In this document: positions 37,214 to 45,852 of the stretch, piece after piece | Position numbering within the stretch: position 1 is the first letter of the stretch | Layout of the letters: each line of letters starts with the position of its first letter | Origin: an uncultured Gammaproteobacteria bacterium | GTDB taxonomy: Bacteria > Pseudomonadota > Gammaproteobacteria > DRLM01 | Reading direction: 5' to 3' | Length of the DNA stretch: 64,000 nucleotides | NCBI GenBank assembly: GCA_947259075.1 | Contig: CAMYKQ010000055.1 | Span: 23,396 to 87,395 of the forward strand | Notes under the pieces: generated by a model | Databases searched by the model: none | What the model was told of the DNA's origin: nothing | The model's input: the letters and a program-made list of their open reading frames with translations, nothing else | Made by a program: the position numbers and the translations under genes

Positions 37214-37424
37214 TTCATCCAGTCCTTCTATTTATCCTGTGGGTGTTACTGGCGTAATAATGGCCGCGTTCCCACACCGCGCATCACACCGGCCATCGCG
37301 CAGCGAGTTCTGAGCGGGCGGGTGGTGTGAGCGGGCCGCTTTCCTTGGCTGCCGCGAGAGGCGTATTCTCCCCGTTCGCCATGGCCCTGCCCCCGTTGAA
37401 TCTACGGTGTTTCGCCGAAATAAA

Positions 37425-37461
37425 TCAAGTAATTTGTTCGGCTTGGGGATGAGTTACTTGA
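37425..37461. promoter_or_regulatory. Inverted repeat upstream of the second copper ATPase
   Basis: TCAAGTAA (37425-37432) and its exact complement TTACTTGA (37454-37461) are separated by 21 bp, centred about 58 bp before the GTG start. TTGAAT with a candidate -10 (AATAAA) 17 bp on lies at its left edge. This could be an operator or an RNA hairpin. It does not match the copper box at 17645. Confidence 0.5.
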
Positions 37462-37500
37462 ATTCTCCGGCAAATTAATCACAAGTGAGGGTAAGCTAGT

Positions 37501-39768
37501 GTGTCTATGAGTGCGACTCACCATCATTCCGCGCAGGATTCCTCACACATCCGTCTCTCCATCGGCGGCATGAGCTGCGCGGGCTGCGTCTCCTCGGTGG
37601 AGACGGCCTTGCGCGGCGTGCCCGGCGTGACCGCGGCCACGGTGAATCTGGGCGAGCGTACCGCCGAGGTGAGCGGCACGGCGGCGCCCGAGGCGCTGAT
37701 CGCGGCGGTGAAGGCCGCCAGCTATGACGCGGCGGAGCTGCGCGGCGTGGAGGACGATGAGGCGAAGCAAGCGGCGGAGCAGGCCCATTACCGGCGTCTA
37801 TTGCGCAAGACGGCGGTGGCGGCGGCCATCGGCGTGCCGTTGTTCCTCGGCGAAATGCTGGGCTGGCTGCCGCCCTTGAGCACGGCGGGCGGCCAGATTT
37901 TCTGGCTGGCGGTGGGCGCGATGTCGCTGGCGGCGATGGTGTATTCCGCGGGGCATTTATTTGCGGGGGCGTGGAAGGCCTTCAAGGTCCACAACGCTAA
38001 TATGGACACCCTCATCGCCCTGGGCACCGGCGCGGCCTGGGTGTATTCGATGATCGTCGCGGTCTTTCCCGCGGCCGTGCCCAGCTTGGCGCAGCATGCC
38101 TATTTCGAGGCGGCGGTCATCATCATCGCCTTGGTCAATTTCGGCGCGGCGCTGGAGATGCGCGCGCGCGGCCGCACCTCGGAGGCCATACGCCGCCTCA
38201 TTGGTTTGCAGGCCAAGACCGCGCGCGTGCTGCGCGAGGGCGAGGAGCGCGACATCCCGTTTGCGAAACTGGGGCTGGACGACACGGTGCGGGTGCGGCC
38301 CGGCGAACGCGTGCCGGTGGATGGGGTTGTGATCGACGGCCAGTCGACGATCGACGAATCCATGCTCAGTGGCGAGCCCATGCCGGTGACGAAAAAACCC
38401 GGCGACGAGGTCGTGGGCGGCACCATCAATCTCAGCGGCAGCTTTTTGTTTCAGGCCAAACGCATCGGCCGCGACACGGTGCTGGCGCGCATCATCGAGA
38501 TGGTGCGCCGCGCTCAGGCCACAAAACCCGCCATCGGCCGCTTGGCCGACAAGGTCTCGGCGGTGTTCGTGCCCAGCATCATGCTCATCGCCGTCGTCAC
38601 CTTTTTGCTGTGGTACAACTTCGGACCCGAGCCGCGCTTGAGTTTCGCGGTGGTGACGGCGATGACCGTGCTCATCATCGCCTGCCCCTGCGCCCTGGGT
38701 TTGGCCACGCCCATTTCGATCATGGTCGGTGTGGGCAAGGCGGCGGAATTCGGCATCTTGATCCGCAACGGCGAGGCGCTGCAGCAGGCGGCGCGGCTGA
38801 CCACGGTGGTGCTGGATAAAACCGGCACGGTCACCGAAGGCCGGCCGGCGGTGACGCGGATTTTGCCGCTGGCGGGCTGGGACGAGAACGCATTGTTGCA
38901 ATTGGCCGCTAGCGTGGAGGCGGGTTCGGAACACCCGCTGGCCGCGGCGGTGACGGCGGCGGCCAAGACGCGTGCGTTGTCAGCGTCCGCCGTCGAACAG
39001 TTCGAGGCGCTCAGCGGCCGCGGCGTGTGCGCGCGCGTTGGCGGCAAAACGGTTTTATTCGGCAATCGCAAGCTGATGGACGAGCGCGGCGTGGCGGCGG
39101 CCGTGGTCGAGCAGCAAATAGACGCGCTGGCGCAGGAGGCGGCCACGCCCATGTATCTGGCGGTGGACGGCGTGCTCGCTGGGCTGATTGCCGTGGCCGA
39201 TCCAATTAAAGAAGATTCAGAGGCCGCCATCGCGCGCATGCACAAGCTGGGTTTGAAGGTGGTGATGATTACCGGCGACCATCGGTTGACCGCGGCGGCG
39301 GTAGCGCGGCGCGTGGGCATCGATGAAGTGATCGCCGAGGTGCTGCCGCAGGACAAGGCGGCGTGCGTTACTGACTTGCAGGCCAGTGGCGCGGTGGTGG
39401 CGATGGTGGGCGACGGGGTGAATGACGCGCCGGCCTTGGCGCAGGCCGATGTGGGTTACGCCATCGGCACCGGCACCGATGTCGCCATCGAGAGCGCCGA
39501 CGTGGCGCTGATGGGCGGCTCGCTGCACGGCGTGGTCGACGCCATCGCCGTGTCGCAGGCGACGCTGCGCAACATTAAACAAAATTTGTTCGGCGCGTTT
39601 ATTTATAACGGCGTGGGCATCCCCGTGGCGGCGGGGCTGTTGTATCCGCTGGCCGGGGTTTTGCTCAACCCCATGATCGCCGGCGCGGCCATGGCTTTAT
39701 CGTCGGTGACGGTGGTGAGCAACGCCAATCGCCTGCGTTGGTTTAAACTGCGCGAGGCCGCGGCATGA
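37501..39768 (+). CDS. copA: P1B-type copper ATPase with HMA domain
   Basis: 755 residues from GTG nine bases after GAGGG (an ATG two codons later is possible). One HMA domain carries GMSCAGCV near residues 23-30. The core has [39 protein letters not shown] and [10 protein letters not shown]. It exports Cu(I) from the cytosol; compared with the YHS/HMBD ATPase at 23116 it has the classic housekeeping CopA layout. The final ATGA overlaps a cupredoxin-like gene, so the two probably act together, either in detoxification or in copper supply to a cuproenzyme. Confidence 0.95.
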   Translation: MSMSATHHHSAQDSSHIRLSIGGMSCAGCVSSVETALRGVPGVTAATVNLGERTAEVSGTAAPEALIAAVKAASYDAAELRGVEDDEAKQAAEQAHYRRLLRKTAVAAAIGVPLFLGEMLGWLPPLSTAGGQIFWLAVGAMSLAAMVYSAGHLFAGAWKAFKVHNANMDTLIALGTGAAWVYSMIVAVFPAAVPSLAQHAYFEAAVIIIALVNFGAALEMRARGRTSEAIRRLIGLQAKTARVLREGEERDIPFAKLGLDDTVRVRPGERVPVDGVVIDGQSTIDESMLSGEPMPVTKKPGDEVVGGTINLSGSFLFQAKRIGRDTVLARIIEMVRRAQATKPAIGRLADKVSAVFVPSIMLIAVVTFLLWYNFGPEPRLSFAVVTAMTVLIIACPCALGLATPISIMVGVGKAAEFGILIRNGEALQQAARLTTVVLDKTGTVTEGRPAVTRILPLAGWDENALLQLAASVEAGSEHPLAAAVTAAAKTRALSASAVEQFEALSGRGVCARVGGKTVLFGNRKLMDERGVAAAVVEQQIDALAQEAATPMYLAVDGVLAGLIAVADPIKEDSEAAIARMHKLGLKVVMITGDHRLTAAAVARRVGIDEVIAEVLPQDKAACVTDLQASGAVVAMVGDGVNDAPALAQADVGYAIGTGTDVAIESADVALMGGSLHGVVDAIAVSQATLRNIKQNLFGAFIYNGVGIPVAAGLLYPLAGVLLNPMIAGAAMALSSVTVVSNANRLRWFKLREAAA

Positions 39769-40121
39769 GCGCGCTGATAAATTTGCTGGGCGTGGCGCTG
39801 GCCGGTTTTATCGTGTGGTGGTTTTGGCTGTCGCGGCCGCGGGCGCACGCGGCGGGTGCCGCGCCCGTCACCGTGGTGGTGGCGGACGGGGTGTACACCC
39901 CCGCGCGTATCGAGGCCCGCGCGGGCGAGCCGCTGGTGCTGCGGTTCCTGCGTAAGGACGCCAGCCACTGCGCGGAGAAAGTGATCTTCGATGATTTACA
40001 ATTGAGCGCCGAACTGCCTATTGGTAAGCCGTACGATGTGCGCTTGACGCCGCCGGCGCCGGGGGAATACGTCTTCACCTGCGAGATGCGCATGTATCGC
40101 GGCAGCGTGGTGGCAAAATAG
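39765..40121 (+). CDS. Membrane-anchored cupredoxin-like protein
   Basis: 118 residues. One N-terminal hydrophobic helix ([19 protein letters not shown]) anchors a domain of the EfeO-type cupredoxin family: [20 protein letters not shown], a His/Cys pair in [11 protein letters not shown], and [13 protein letters not shown] near the end. His, Cys and Met in these places are candidate copper ligands. It starts within the stop codon of copA, so it probably receives copper from that ATPase on the periplasmic side. Confidence 0.86.
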   Translation: MSALINLLGVALAGFIVWWFWLSRPRAHAAGAAPVTVVVADGVYTPARIEARAGEPLVLRFLRKDASHCAEKVIFDDLQLSAELPIGKPYDVRLTPPAPGEYVFTCEMRMYRGSVVAK

Positions 40122-40239
40122 TGCATGTCTCTGCCGTGTTGCGTGAGGGAAGAGACGGGTTGATTAAAATTCAAATCAGGAGCACCCAAGTCTAGCGCGA
40201 GCCGCTGCTTGGGGTGTACTCATACAAGAGGAGAGAAAC

Positions 40240-41052
40240 GTGAGCTGGTGGGGCAAGGCGCTGGGCGGCGCCATGGGGTTTCTGATCGGCGGTCCTTTGG
40301 GCGGCTTGATCGGCGCGGCGCTGGGTCATGGCTTGGATCGCAAGACCGAGGAATACAGTCTGCATTTGGTGGACGGTGTCGAGCCTGGCGATCAGCAGCG
40401 GGTGCAGACCGCGTTTTTCACCGCGCTGTTTTCGGTGATGGGGCATGTGGCCAAGGCCGACGGCCGGGTGTGTGAAAACGAGATCGAAATCGCGCGCAGG
40501 GTGATGTCGCGGCTTGGTTTGAACAGCACCCTGCAACAGGCGGCGATGCGCCTGTTCAATGAAGGCAAGCGTGATGATTTTCCCTTGGACGCCGTGCTGG
40601 CGCAGTTCAAGCGCGAGTGTCTGCGGCGGCGCAATTTACTGCGTATCTTTCTCGAGCTGCTGCTTCAAGCCGCCTATGCCGACGGTCTGATGCATCCTTC
40701 CGAGAGAAATTTGCTGTTACGGGTGAGCGCCGAGCTGGGTTTTTCCGCGAAGGAATTCGAGCAACTGGAGGCGATGATCCGCGCCACTCACGAGTTTGGC
40801 GCTGGCGCGGGCGGACGGCGTTCCGCGGCGCAGGAAAAGAGTAGTCTGGAGGACGCGTACGCGGTATTGAGCGTCAATCCCGAGGCCAGTGACGATGAAG
40901 TGAAGAAGGCCTACCGGCGCCTGCTCAGTCAGCATCATCCCGATAAATTGGTGGCCAAGGGCTTGCCGGAGGAGATGATGAAGATGGCCGCCGAGCGCAC
41001 GCACCAAATCCGGTCGGCCTACGAACGCATCCGTGAGGCGCGGGGTTTTTAA
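40240..41052 (+). CDS. djlA: DjlA, membrane-anchored J-domain co-chaperone
   Basis: 270 residues from [20 protein letters not shown]. The N-terminus is a glycine-rich membrane segment (GGAMGFLIGGPLGGLIGAAL), followed by a TerB-like helical domain (AFFTALFSVMGHVAKADGRV) and a C-terminal J domain with the HPD motif in SQHHPDKL. It stimulates DnaK at the inner membrane. The order of domains and the length match DjlA. The 118-bp gap before it holds no recognisable gene. Confidence 0.93.
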   Translation: MSWWGKALGGAMGFLIGGPLGGLIGAALGHGLDRKTEEYSLHLVDGVEPGDQQRVQTAFFTALFSVMGHVAKADGRVCENEIEIARRVMSRLGLNSTLQQAAMRLFNEGKRDDFPLDAVLAQFKRECLRRRNLLRIFLELLLQAAYADGLMHPSERNLLLRVSAELGFSAKEFEQLEAMIRATHEFGAGAGGRRSAAQEKSSLEDAYAVLSVNPEASDDEVKKAYRRLLSQHHPDKLVAKGLPEEMMKMAAERTHQIRSAYERIREARGF

Positions 41053-41102
41053 GGGCGCCGTACCGGATTGATGCGTATCCCCACGTCCAGGGTGCTATAC
41101 GG

Positions 41103-41108
41103 TATAAT
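41103..41108 (+). promoter_or_regulatory. -10 element of a likely sspA promoter
   Basis: A perfect TATAAT lies 120 bp before sspA in the djlA-sspA gap. The -35 region is not convincing. A long leader would result. Confidence 0.5.
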
Positions 41109-41185
41109 CAGCGCGGTTCTTCCCCGCGATGGGTTAGGTGTAAGGCTGTTTTTGCGCGTGTTGGCTGAAACCCGCGCAAGTCCAT

Positions 41186-41203
41186 GGGCCGTGATAACGG
41201 CCC
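41186..41203 (+). promoter_or_regulatory. Leader hairpin upstream of sspA
   Basis: GGGCCGT-GATA-ACGGCCC, a perfect 7-bp stem with a GATA loop, ends 25 bp before the sspA start, just upstream of the GAGAGAGG site. It could shape translation of sspA. Structure seen; role inferred. Confidence 0.5.
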
Positions 41204-41228
41204 GAGATGTGAAATGAGAGAGGTACCC

Positions 41229-41858
41229 ATGGCGATATCGGCCAGTAGAAGACCCGTTATGACGCTGTACTCCCGGTCCAATTGCCCCCATAGCCACCGC
41301 GTGCGCCTGGTGTTGGCGGAAAAAGGCATCACCGTAGATATCGTCGACGCGAACGGTGATGTCCTGCCGGAGGATTTGAGCGAGTTGAGTCCTTATGGCG
41401 CGGTGCCCACCTTGGTTGATCGCGACTTGGTGCTCTACAACACGCAAATCATCATGGAATACTTGGACGAACGTTATCCGCATCCCCCGCTGTTACCGGT
41501 GGACCCGGTGTCGCGGGCGCGCATCAAGCTCTATGTGCATCGCATGGAAAAAGACTGGTACGGCCTGCTGCCCGATCTGGAGGGTGATGACGCCAAGGCC
41601 GCGGCCGCTGCCCGCAAAATCATCCGCGAGGGGTTGACGGTCATCGCGCCGGTCTTTGAGCAAAAACCCTTTTTCATGAGTGATGAACTCAGCTTGGCCG
41701 ATTGCACCTTGCTGCCTTTGTTGTGGCGTTTGCCCAGCTTCGATATTGAATTGCCGCCCCAGGCCAAGGCCCTGCAAAAGTACGCGGAGCGTTTTTTCAA
41801 CCGCGCCGGGTTCAGGCAAAGTCTTAGTGCCGCGGAGAAAGAAATGCGTCCTGTATAA
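41229..41858 (+). CDS. sspA: Stringent starvation protein A
   Basis: 209 residues from MAISASRRPV, RBS GAGAGAGG. A glutathione-S-transferase fold with the N-terminal thioredoxin-like part (MTLYSRSNCPHSHRVRLVLAEKGI) and the PHPPLLPVDP region typical of SspA. SspA binds RNA polymerase and supports starvation and acid responses. The ORF track start is 15 codons earlier. A strong terminator follows, and sspB is separated from it by a hydrolase gene, unlike the usual sspAB pair. Confidence 0.95.
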   Translation: MAISASRRPVMTLYSRSNCPHSHRVRLVLAEKGITVDIVDANGDVLPEDLSELSPYGAVPTLVDRDLVLYNTQIIMEYLDERYPHPPLLPVDPVSRARIKLYVHRMEKDWYGLLPDLEGDDAKAAAAARKIIREGLTVIAPVFEQKPFFMSDELSLADCTLLPLLWRLPSFDIELPPQAKALQKYAERFFNRAGFRQSLSAAEKEMRPV

Positions 41859-41890
41859 CAGGCGGGTGTAAGACTTAAGGTCCAATCCGG

Positions 41891-41924
41891 CCGCCGCGAG
41901 CAGTTTGTCCGCGGCGGTTTTTTA
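41891..41924 (+). terminator. Rho-independent terminator after sspA
   Basis: CCGCCGCG, an 11-base loop, CGCGGCGG, then a run of T. The 8-bp stem is perfect. It ends the sspA message and separates it from the hydrolase-sspB genes. Confidence 0.93.
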
Positions 41925-42023
41925 TTGCCGGCCCGCTAGACCCGTTAGGCGGGGTGGGTATACTACCGGATGAAGCGATGAGCAAAGGCCGTTGAAGCGG
42001 CGAATTTGCAGGGAGGGCAGCAC

Positions 42024-43010
42024 ATGTTATTCATCACTAATCGCGCGATCAAGCAGGGTCTGAAACTCAAGGTGGGCCGCGCTATTGATTTCGATTTCAA
42101 GAACAATATGTCCAGCCAATCGGTATATTTCTGCCGGCGCGAGTCTAAAAGTGAATACGCCGAAGTCGGTGGCTTTAATTTCATGGCGGACCTCAAGGCA
42201 TCCGCCGCTGAGCAAATCTTGATATACCTGCATGGTTTCTCAAACCTGCCGGAAGAGGATATCTTTCCCCGCAGCGAAGCGCTGCAAGCCCTGTTCGATA
42301 AAAAACAAAAAAATCTCGTCCATGTCGTGCCCTTGATTTGGCCCTGCGACGATGACCCCGGGGTGATCAAAGATTATTGGGACGATCAGAAATCCGCCGA
42401 CGCCAGCGCCTTCGCCTACTCGCGTTTGCTGGAGATGTTCATGGAGTGGCGCGGCCAGCCGCAAAACGAGGAGGCGCCTTGCCTCAAACGCATCAATCTG
42501 CTCGCCCACTCCATGGGTAATCGCGTGTTGCGCCAGACCTTGGCGGCGTGGGCCAAGTACGATCGCGGCGGCGAAGTGCCGTTGCTGTTCCGGAATACAT
42601 TTCTGGTGGCGGCGGATATCGTCAACGAAAGCCTGGAGCCGGGCCATGAGGGGGAGTTGATCTCGCATAGCTCACGTAACGTGGTGGTGTATTTCGCCTC
42701 CGATGATTTGGCGTTGCGTGCGAGCAAGGTGGCCAATCTAAAAAACAAAGTGGCCTCGCGGCGTTTGGGGCATACCGGCCCGGAGCGGATGGACCGGGTG
42801 CACCGCAACGTGTTCGCCGTCGATTGCGATGACGTTAACACCAGTTACGACCCCATCAAGGGCCATTCGTATTTCCTGCACGACCAAAGCGGGCGCAAAC
42901 CCGGCGTGGTGTTCGAACACCTTTACGATGCGGTGCAAAGCGGGCGCGTGCACGTCGATGACGCGGAGCGGCGCATGCATGTTCTCAAGTTCCCGCGCGG
43001 CGGACGTTGA
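42024..43010 (+). CDS. DUF900-type alpha/beta hydrolase
   Basis: 328 residues from MLFITNRAI, RBS GGGAGGGCAGCAC. An alpha/beta hydrolase core is seen: LIYLHGFSN holds the oxyanion region and NLLAHSMGNRVLR the nucleophile serine (GxSxG-like HSMGN). A C-terminal HSYFLHDQ could supply the catalytic histidine. It has no signal peptide. It lies between sspA and sspB, where no gene is expected; the terminator before it means it has its own promoter. Natural substrate unknown. Confidence 0.8.
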   Translation: MLFITNRAIKQGLKLKVGRAIDFDFKNNMSSQSVYFCRRESKSEYAEVGGFNFMADLKASAAEQILIYLHGFSNLPEEDIFPRSEALQALFDKKQKNLVHVVPLIWPCDDDPGVIKDYWDDQKSADASAFAYSRLLEMFMEWRGQPQNEEAPCLKRINLLAHSMGNRVLRQTLAAWAKYDRGGEVPLLFRNTFLVAADIVNESLEPGHEGELISHSSRNVVVYFASDDLALRASKVANLKNKVASRRLGHTGPERMDRVHRNVFAVDCDDVNTSYDPIKGHSYFLHDQSGRKPGVVFEHLYDAVQSGRVHVDDAERRMHVLKFPRGGR

Positions 43011-43067
43011 GCGTGAAACAAGCGGCGTGGCGGCTTGAGTAGTACAGGAGTGAGTTCTTTGCACAAA

Positions 43068-43454
43068 ATGACTTCGAGCCGGCCTTACCTGATCCGCGCC
43101 TTGTACGAGTGGATCGTCGAGAACGATATGACGCCGTATATCGTGGTGGACGCGCTGGTTGAGGGTATCGTGGTGCCCACTCAGCATGTGCGTGAGGGGC
43201 AGATCGTGCTCAATATCAGTCCGCGCGCCATCAATCATCTGCGCCTCAGCAATGATGAGGTGGCGTTCAGCGCGCGCTTCGGCGGCGCGGAGATGCAGGT
43301 CTCGCTGCCGCCGCGGGCGGTGGTGGCCATTTACGCGCGCGAGAACGGCGAGGGCATGATGTTCCGCGAAGAGGGGGGTGGCGACGCGCCGCCGGATGGA
43401 CCGCATACTCCAGGTGACACGCCGGTCAAGCCGAAATTGAAAGTGGTGAAATAA
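43068..43454 (+). CDS. sspB: SspB, ClpXP specificity-enhancing factor
   Basis: 128 residues from ATG; a TTG three codons earlier is better spaced from GGAG and may be the true start. RPYLIRALYEWIVENDMTPY, GQIVLNISPRAINHL, ARFGGAEMQVSLP and AIYARENGEGMMF match the SspB substrate-binding domain. The tail ends with the ClpX-docking motif KPKLKVVK after a flexible Pro/Gly linker. SspB delivers ssrA-tagged proteins to ClpXP. It meets the convergent glcD gene with only 13 bp between. Confidence 0.95.
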   Translation: MTSSRPYLIRALYEWIVENDMTPYIVVDALVEGIVVPTQHVREGQIVLNISPRAINHLRLSNDEVAFSARFGGAEMQVSLPPRAVVAIYARENGEGMMFREEGGGDAPPDGPHTPGDTPVKPKLKVVK

Positions 43455-43467
43455 GCCCGCGCCCGCG

Positions 43468-44853
43468 CTACTTTTCCGCGGGCAGCATTTTTTCGGGGTT
43501 GAGTATGCCCTTGGGATCGAACACCCGTTTGATCTCGTGCATCACTTGCAGCGTTGCCGGTTCGATCTCGCGGTCGACGAAGCCGCGTTTTTCCATGCCC
43601 ACGCCGTGTTCGCCCGACAGCGTGCCCTTGAGTTCGAGCACTAAATCGAAGACCCGGTCGAGGCAGTGTTCGGCCCGCGTCATTTCCGCCGGGTCATCGG
43701 GATTGACCAAGAGATTGACGTGAATATTGCCATTGCCCGCGTGGCCGAAGTTGACGATGGTGATGGCGAATTCGCGCGCAAGATTTTCCAGTCCGCCGAT
43801 CAAGTCCGCCATGCGCGACACCGGCACCACCACGTCTTCGTTGATCTTCTTCGGCGCGATGGTGCGCAGCGCGGGCGAGAGCGCCTTGCGCGTCGCCCAC
43901 AGCGCCGCGGTTTCCTCCGGCGTGCGCGCGGCGCTGATGTCGAGCAGGCCGTCGACTCGCGCGGCGCGCAGCACGCAGTCGGCCGCCGCGTCGATGGCGG
44001 CGAGCTGGCCGTCCACTTCTATCATCAGCATGGCGCCCGCCCCGCGCGGCAAGGGAATTTGCGCATAATCGCGGATCATGTCGATGGCGCGGCCGTCGAT
44101 GAATTCCAAGGCGCAGGGCGTCACCGCTTGCGCCATGATGCGCGACACCGCGCGCGCCGCGCTGTGCATATCAGCGTACACCGCTTGCAGGGTGCGGCGG
44201 GTTTCGGGTAAGGGCGTGAGCTTGAGCGTCGCTTCGGTGATGATGGCCAGCGTGCCTTCGGAACCGATCAGTAAACGCGTGATGTCATAACCCACCACGC
44301 CCTTGGTGGTGTAGACGCCGCTGCGGATTTCCGCGCCGGTGCCGGTGATCGCGCGCAGACCTAAAGTGTTCTCGCGCGGCGTGCCGTATTTCACCGCGCG
44401 CGGGCCAGCGGAGTTATAAGCGAGATTGCCGCCGACGCTGCAAAAGGCGGCGCTGGTGGGATCGGGCGGCCAGAAAAAGCCGTGCTGCGCCGCGGCGTCC
44501 TGCACCGCTTGATTGGTCACGCCGGGCTGCACCACCATCACCCGGTTGTCGGGGTCGATGGCGAGGATGCGGTCCATGCGTTCCAGCGCCAGCACCACGC
44601 CGCCGCGCAGCGGCACGGTGGCGCCGGTGGTGCCGGTGCCGCGCCCGCGCGCGACTAAGCTCACGTCATGCGCGTGACATAAACGCACGATGTCGCGCAC
44701 CTGTTCGTGTGCGGTGGCGAACACCACGGCCTCGGGCAGGGCGTGGCGGCGGCTGTTGTCGTAGCCGTAGGGCCAGCAGTCGGCGGCCTCGGTGAGCACG
44801 CCGGCCGCGCCCGCCGCGTTGCGCAGTCCGTCAATAAAGGCCGGATTCAACAT
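43468..44853 (-). CDS. glcD: FAD-linked oxidase, glycolate/D-lactate dehydrogenase GlcD-like
   Basis: 461 residues. The FAD-binding PCMH domain shows GRGTGTTGATVPLRGGVVLAL, DPTSAAFCSVGGNLAYNSAG and IGSEGTLAIITEA; the C-terminal domain has NFGHAGNGNIHVN and SGEHGVGMEKRGF. It oxidises a D-2-hydroxyacid such as glycolate or D-lactate at the membrane. In a RuBisCO organism glycolate from photorespiration is an attractive substrate. GlcE and GlcF are absent here, so a single-subunit enzyme or distant partners are both possible. It trails dolP by 16 bp. Confidence 0.9.
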   Translation of the reverse strand: MLNPAFIDGLRNAAGAAGVLTEAADCWPYGYDNSRRHALPEAVVFATAHEQVRDIVRLCHAHDVSLVARGRGTGTTGATVPLRGGVVLALERMDRILAIDPDNRVMVVQPGVTNQAVQDAAAQHGFFWPPDPTSAAFCSVGGNLAYNSAGPRAVKYGTPRENTLGLRAITGTGAEIRSGVYTTKGVVGYDITRLLIGSEGTLAIITEATLKLTPLPETRRTLQAVYADMHSAARAVSRIMAQAVTPCALEFIDGRAIDMIRDYAQIPLPRGAGAMLMIEVDGQLAAIDAAADCVLRAARVDGLLDISAARTPEETAALWATRKALSPALRTIAPKKINEDVVVPVSRMADLIGGLENLAREFAITIVNFGHAGNGNIHVNLLVNPDDPAEMTRAEHCLDRVFDLVLELKGTLSGEHGVGMEKRGFVDREIEPATLQVMHEIKRVFDPKGILNPEKMLPAEK

Positions 44854-44869
44854 GCGGGCGGGCGCGGGT

Positions 44870-45457
44870 TTAGTCTTGGTATTCGAACACGGTGACCACG
44901 CGGCTCACGCCTTCGACGTGGCGCGCGACCTCGGCCGCGGTCTCCGCCTCGGCGCGAGTGACCAGTCCCATTAAATACACCGAGCCGTTTTCGGTCACCA
45001 CCTTCACGTTACTGGAGCTCACCTCTTTGTTGCCGAGTAATTTGGTCTTTATCTTGGCGGTGATCCAGGTGTCTTGGCTGCGGGATTTCATCGTCGTCGG
45101 TTGAGCTATCGCGATTTCGTCGTGTACGCGCCGCACCTTTTCTACATTGCGGGTAATGCCGATGACGCGGTCATGCAGCGCGGCAGTGGGTGCTTCGCCG
45201 GTGAGTAAGATGACGCCGTTGATGCTGGTGACATTGATGTGGGTTTTTTTATTCAACTCGTCATCGCTGAAAAGGGCGTTGTTCACTTTCAGTTCGATGG
45301 CTTCGTCATCGACCATGGTGCCGGCGCTGCGGCGGTCGGTCGCTACCGCGGCACCAGCCCCGCCCGCGGCGACGACCGCGCAGCCTTGCAAGCCGGCCGT
45401 GGCGGTAAGGATTGCGATGAGCGCGACGCTGGGGGTGATGAATTTACACGTTTTCAA
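44870..45457 (-). CDS. dolP: DolP, dual BON-domain lipoprotein
   Basis: About 195 residues from a TTG start (LKTCKFITPS) six to seven bases after GAAGGAG; the ORF track start is 17 codons earlier. A lipobox LQGC predicts an outer-membrane lipoprotein. Two BON domains follow (VNNALFSDDELNKKTHINVT...GVILLTGEAP and ITAKIKTKLLGNKEVSSSNV...GSVYLMGLVT). DolP supports outer-membrane integrity and BAM function. Position downstream of yraN and lpoA fits the conserved locus, but diaA, normally between yraN and dolP, is missing. Confidence 0.9.
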   Translation of the reverse strand: MKTCKFITPSVALIAILTATAGLQGCAVVAAGGAGAAVATDRRSAGTMVDDEAIELKVNNALFSDDELNKKTHINVTSINGVILLTGEAPTAALHDRVIGITRNVEKVRRVHDEIAIAQPTTMKSRSQDTWITAKIKTKLLGNKEVSSSNVKVVTENGSVYLMGLVTRAEAETAAEVARHVEGVSRVVTVFEYQD

Positions 45458-45477
45458 GACGGGACTCCTTCGTATGA

Positions 45478-45852
45478 TTATTCCGCGTAGAACGCGTTTT
45501 TGATCCATTCGATGCGGCGAAGTTCGGTGCCGGGGGCGATGGCGATCACGTCGAAACGCGCCGGGCGTTGTGCCGCGTTGCGGTGCGCTTGCAGGTAATG
45601 CAGCGCCGTGGCCGTGAGTTTGGCTTGCTTGCGGCGGTCGACGCTCTCGGCGGCGCCGGTGTAACGGGCGTTGCCGCGGTAACGCACCTCGACGAATACC
45701 AGGGTCTCGCCCTCGTCCATGATGAGATCGATCTCGCCGTGGCGGCAGCGGTAGTTGCGTTCGCGCAGGGCGAGACCTTGTTTTTGCAAATAGAGGCAGG
45801 CCCGTGCTTCTTCTTCGTGGCCTTTTTTGCCCGGCGGCGGGCGGGTGCTCAT
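45478..45852 (-). CDS. yraN: YraN (UPF0102) endonuclease-like protein
   Basis: 124 residues from MSTRPPPGKKG, overlapping the lpoA stop. The restriction-endonuclease-like core is visible: GLALRERNYRCRHGEIDLI, then ETLVFVEVRYR with acidic residues of a PD-(D/E)xK site. UPF0102 proteins are widely conserved and probably nucleic-acid processing, but the reaction is not established. Third gene in the order rsmI, lpoA, yraN. The track start 25 codons earlier lies inside lpoA. Confidence 0.92.
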   Translation of the reverse strand: MSTRPPPGKKGHEEEARACLYLQKQGLALRERNYRCRHGEIDLIMDEGETLVFVEVRYRGNARYTGAAESVDRRKQAKLTATALHYLQAHRNAAQRPARFDVIAIAPGTELRRIEWIKNAFYAE

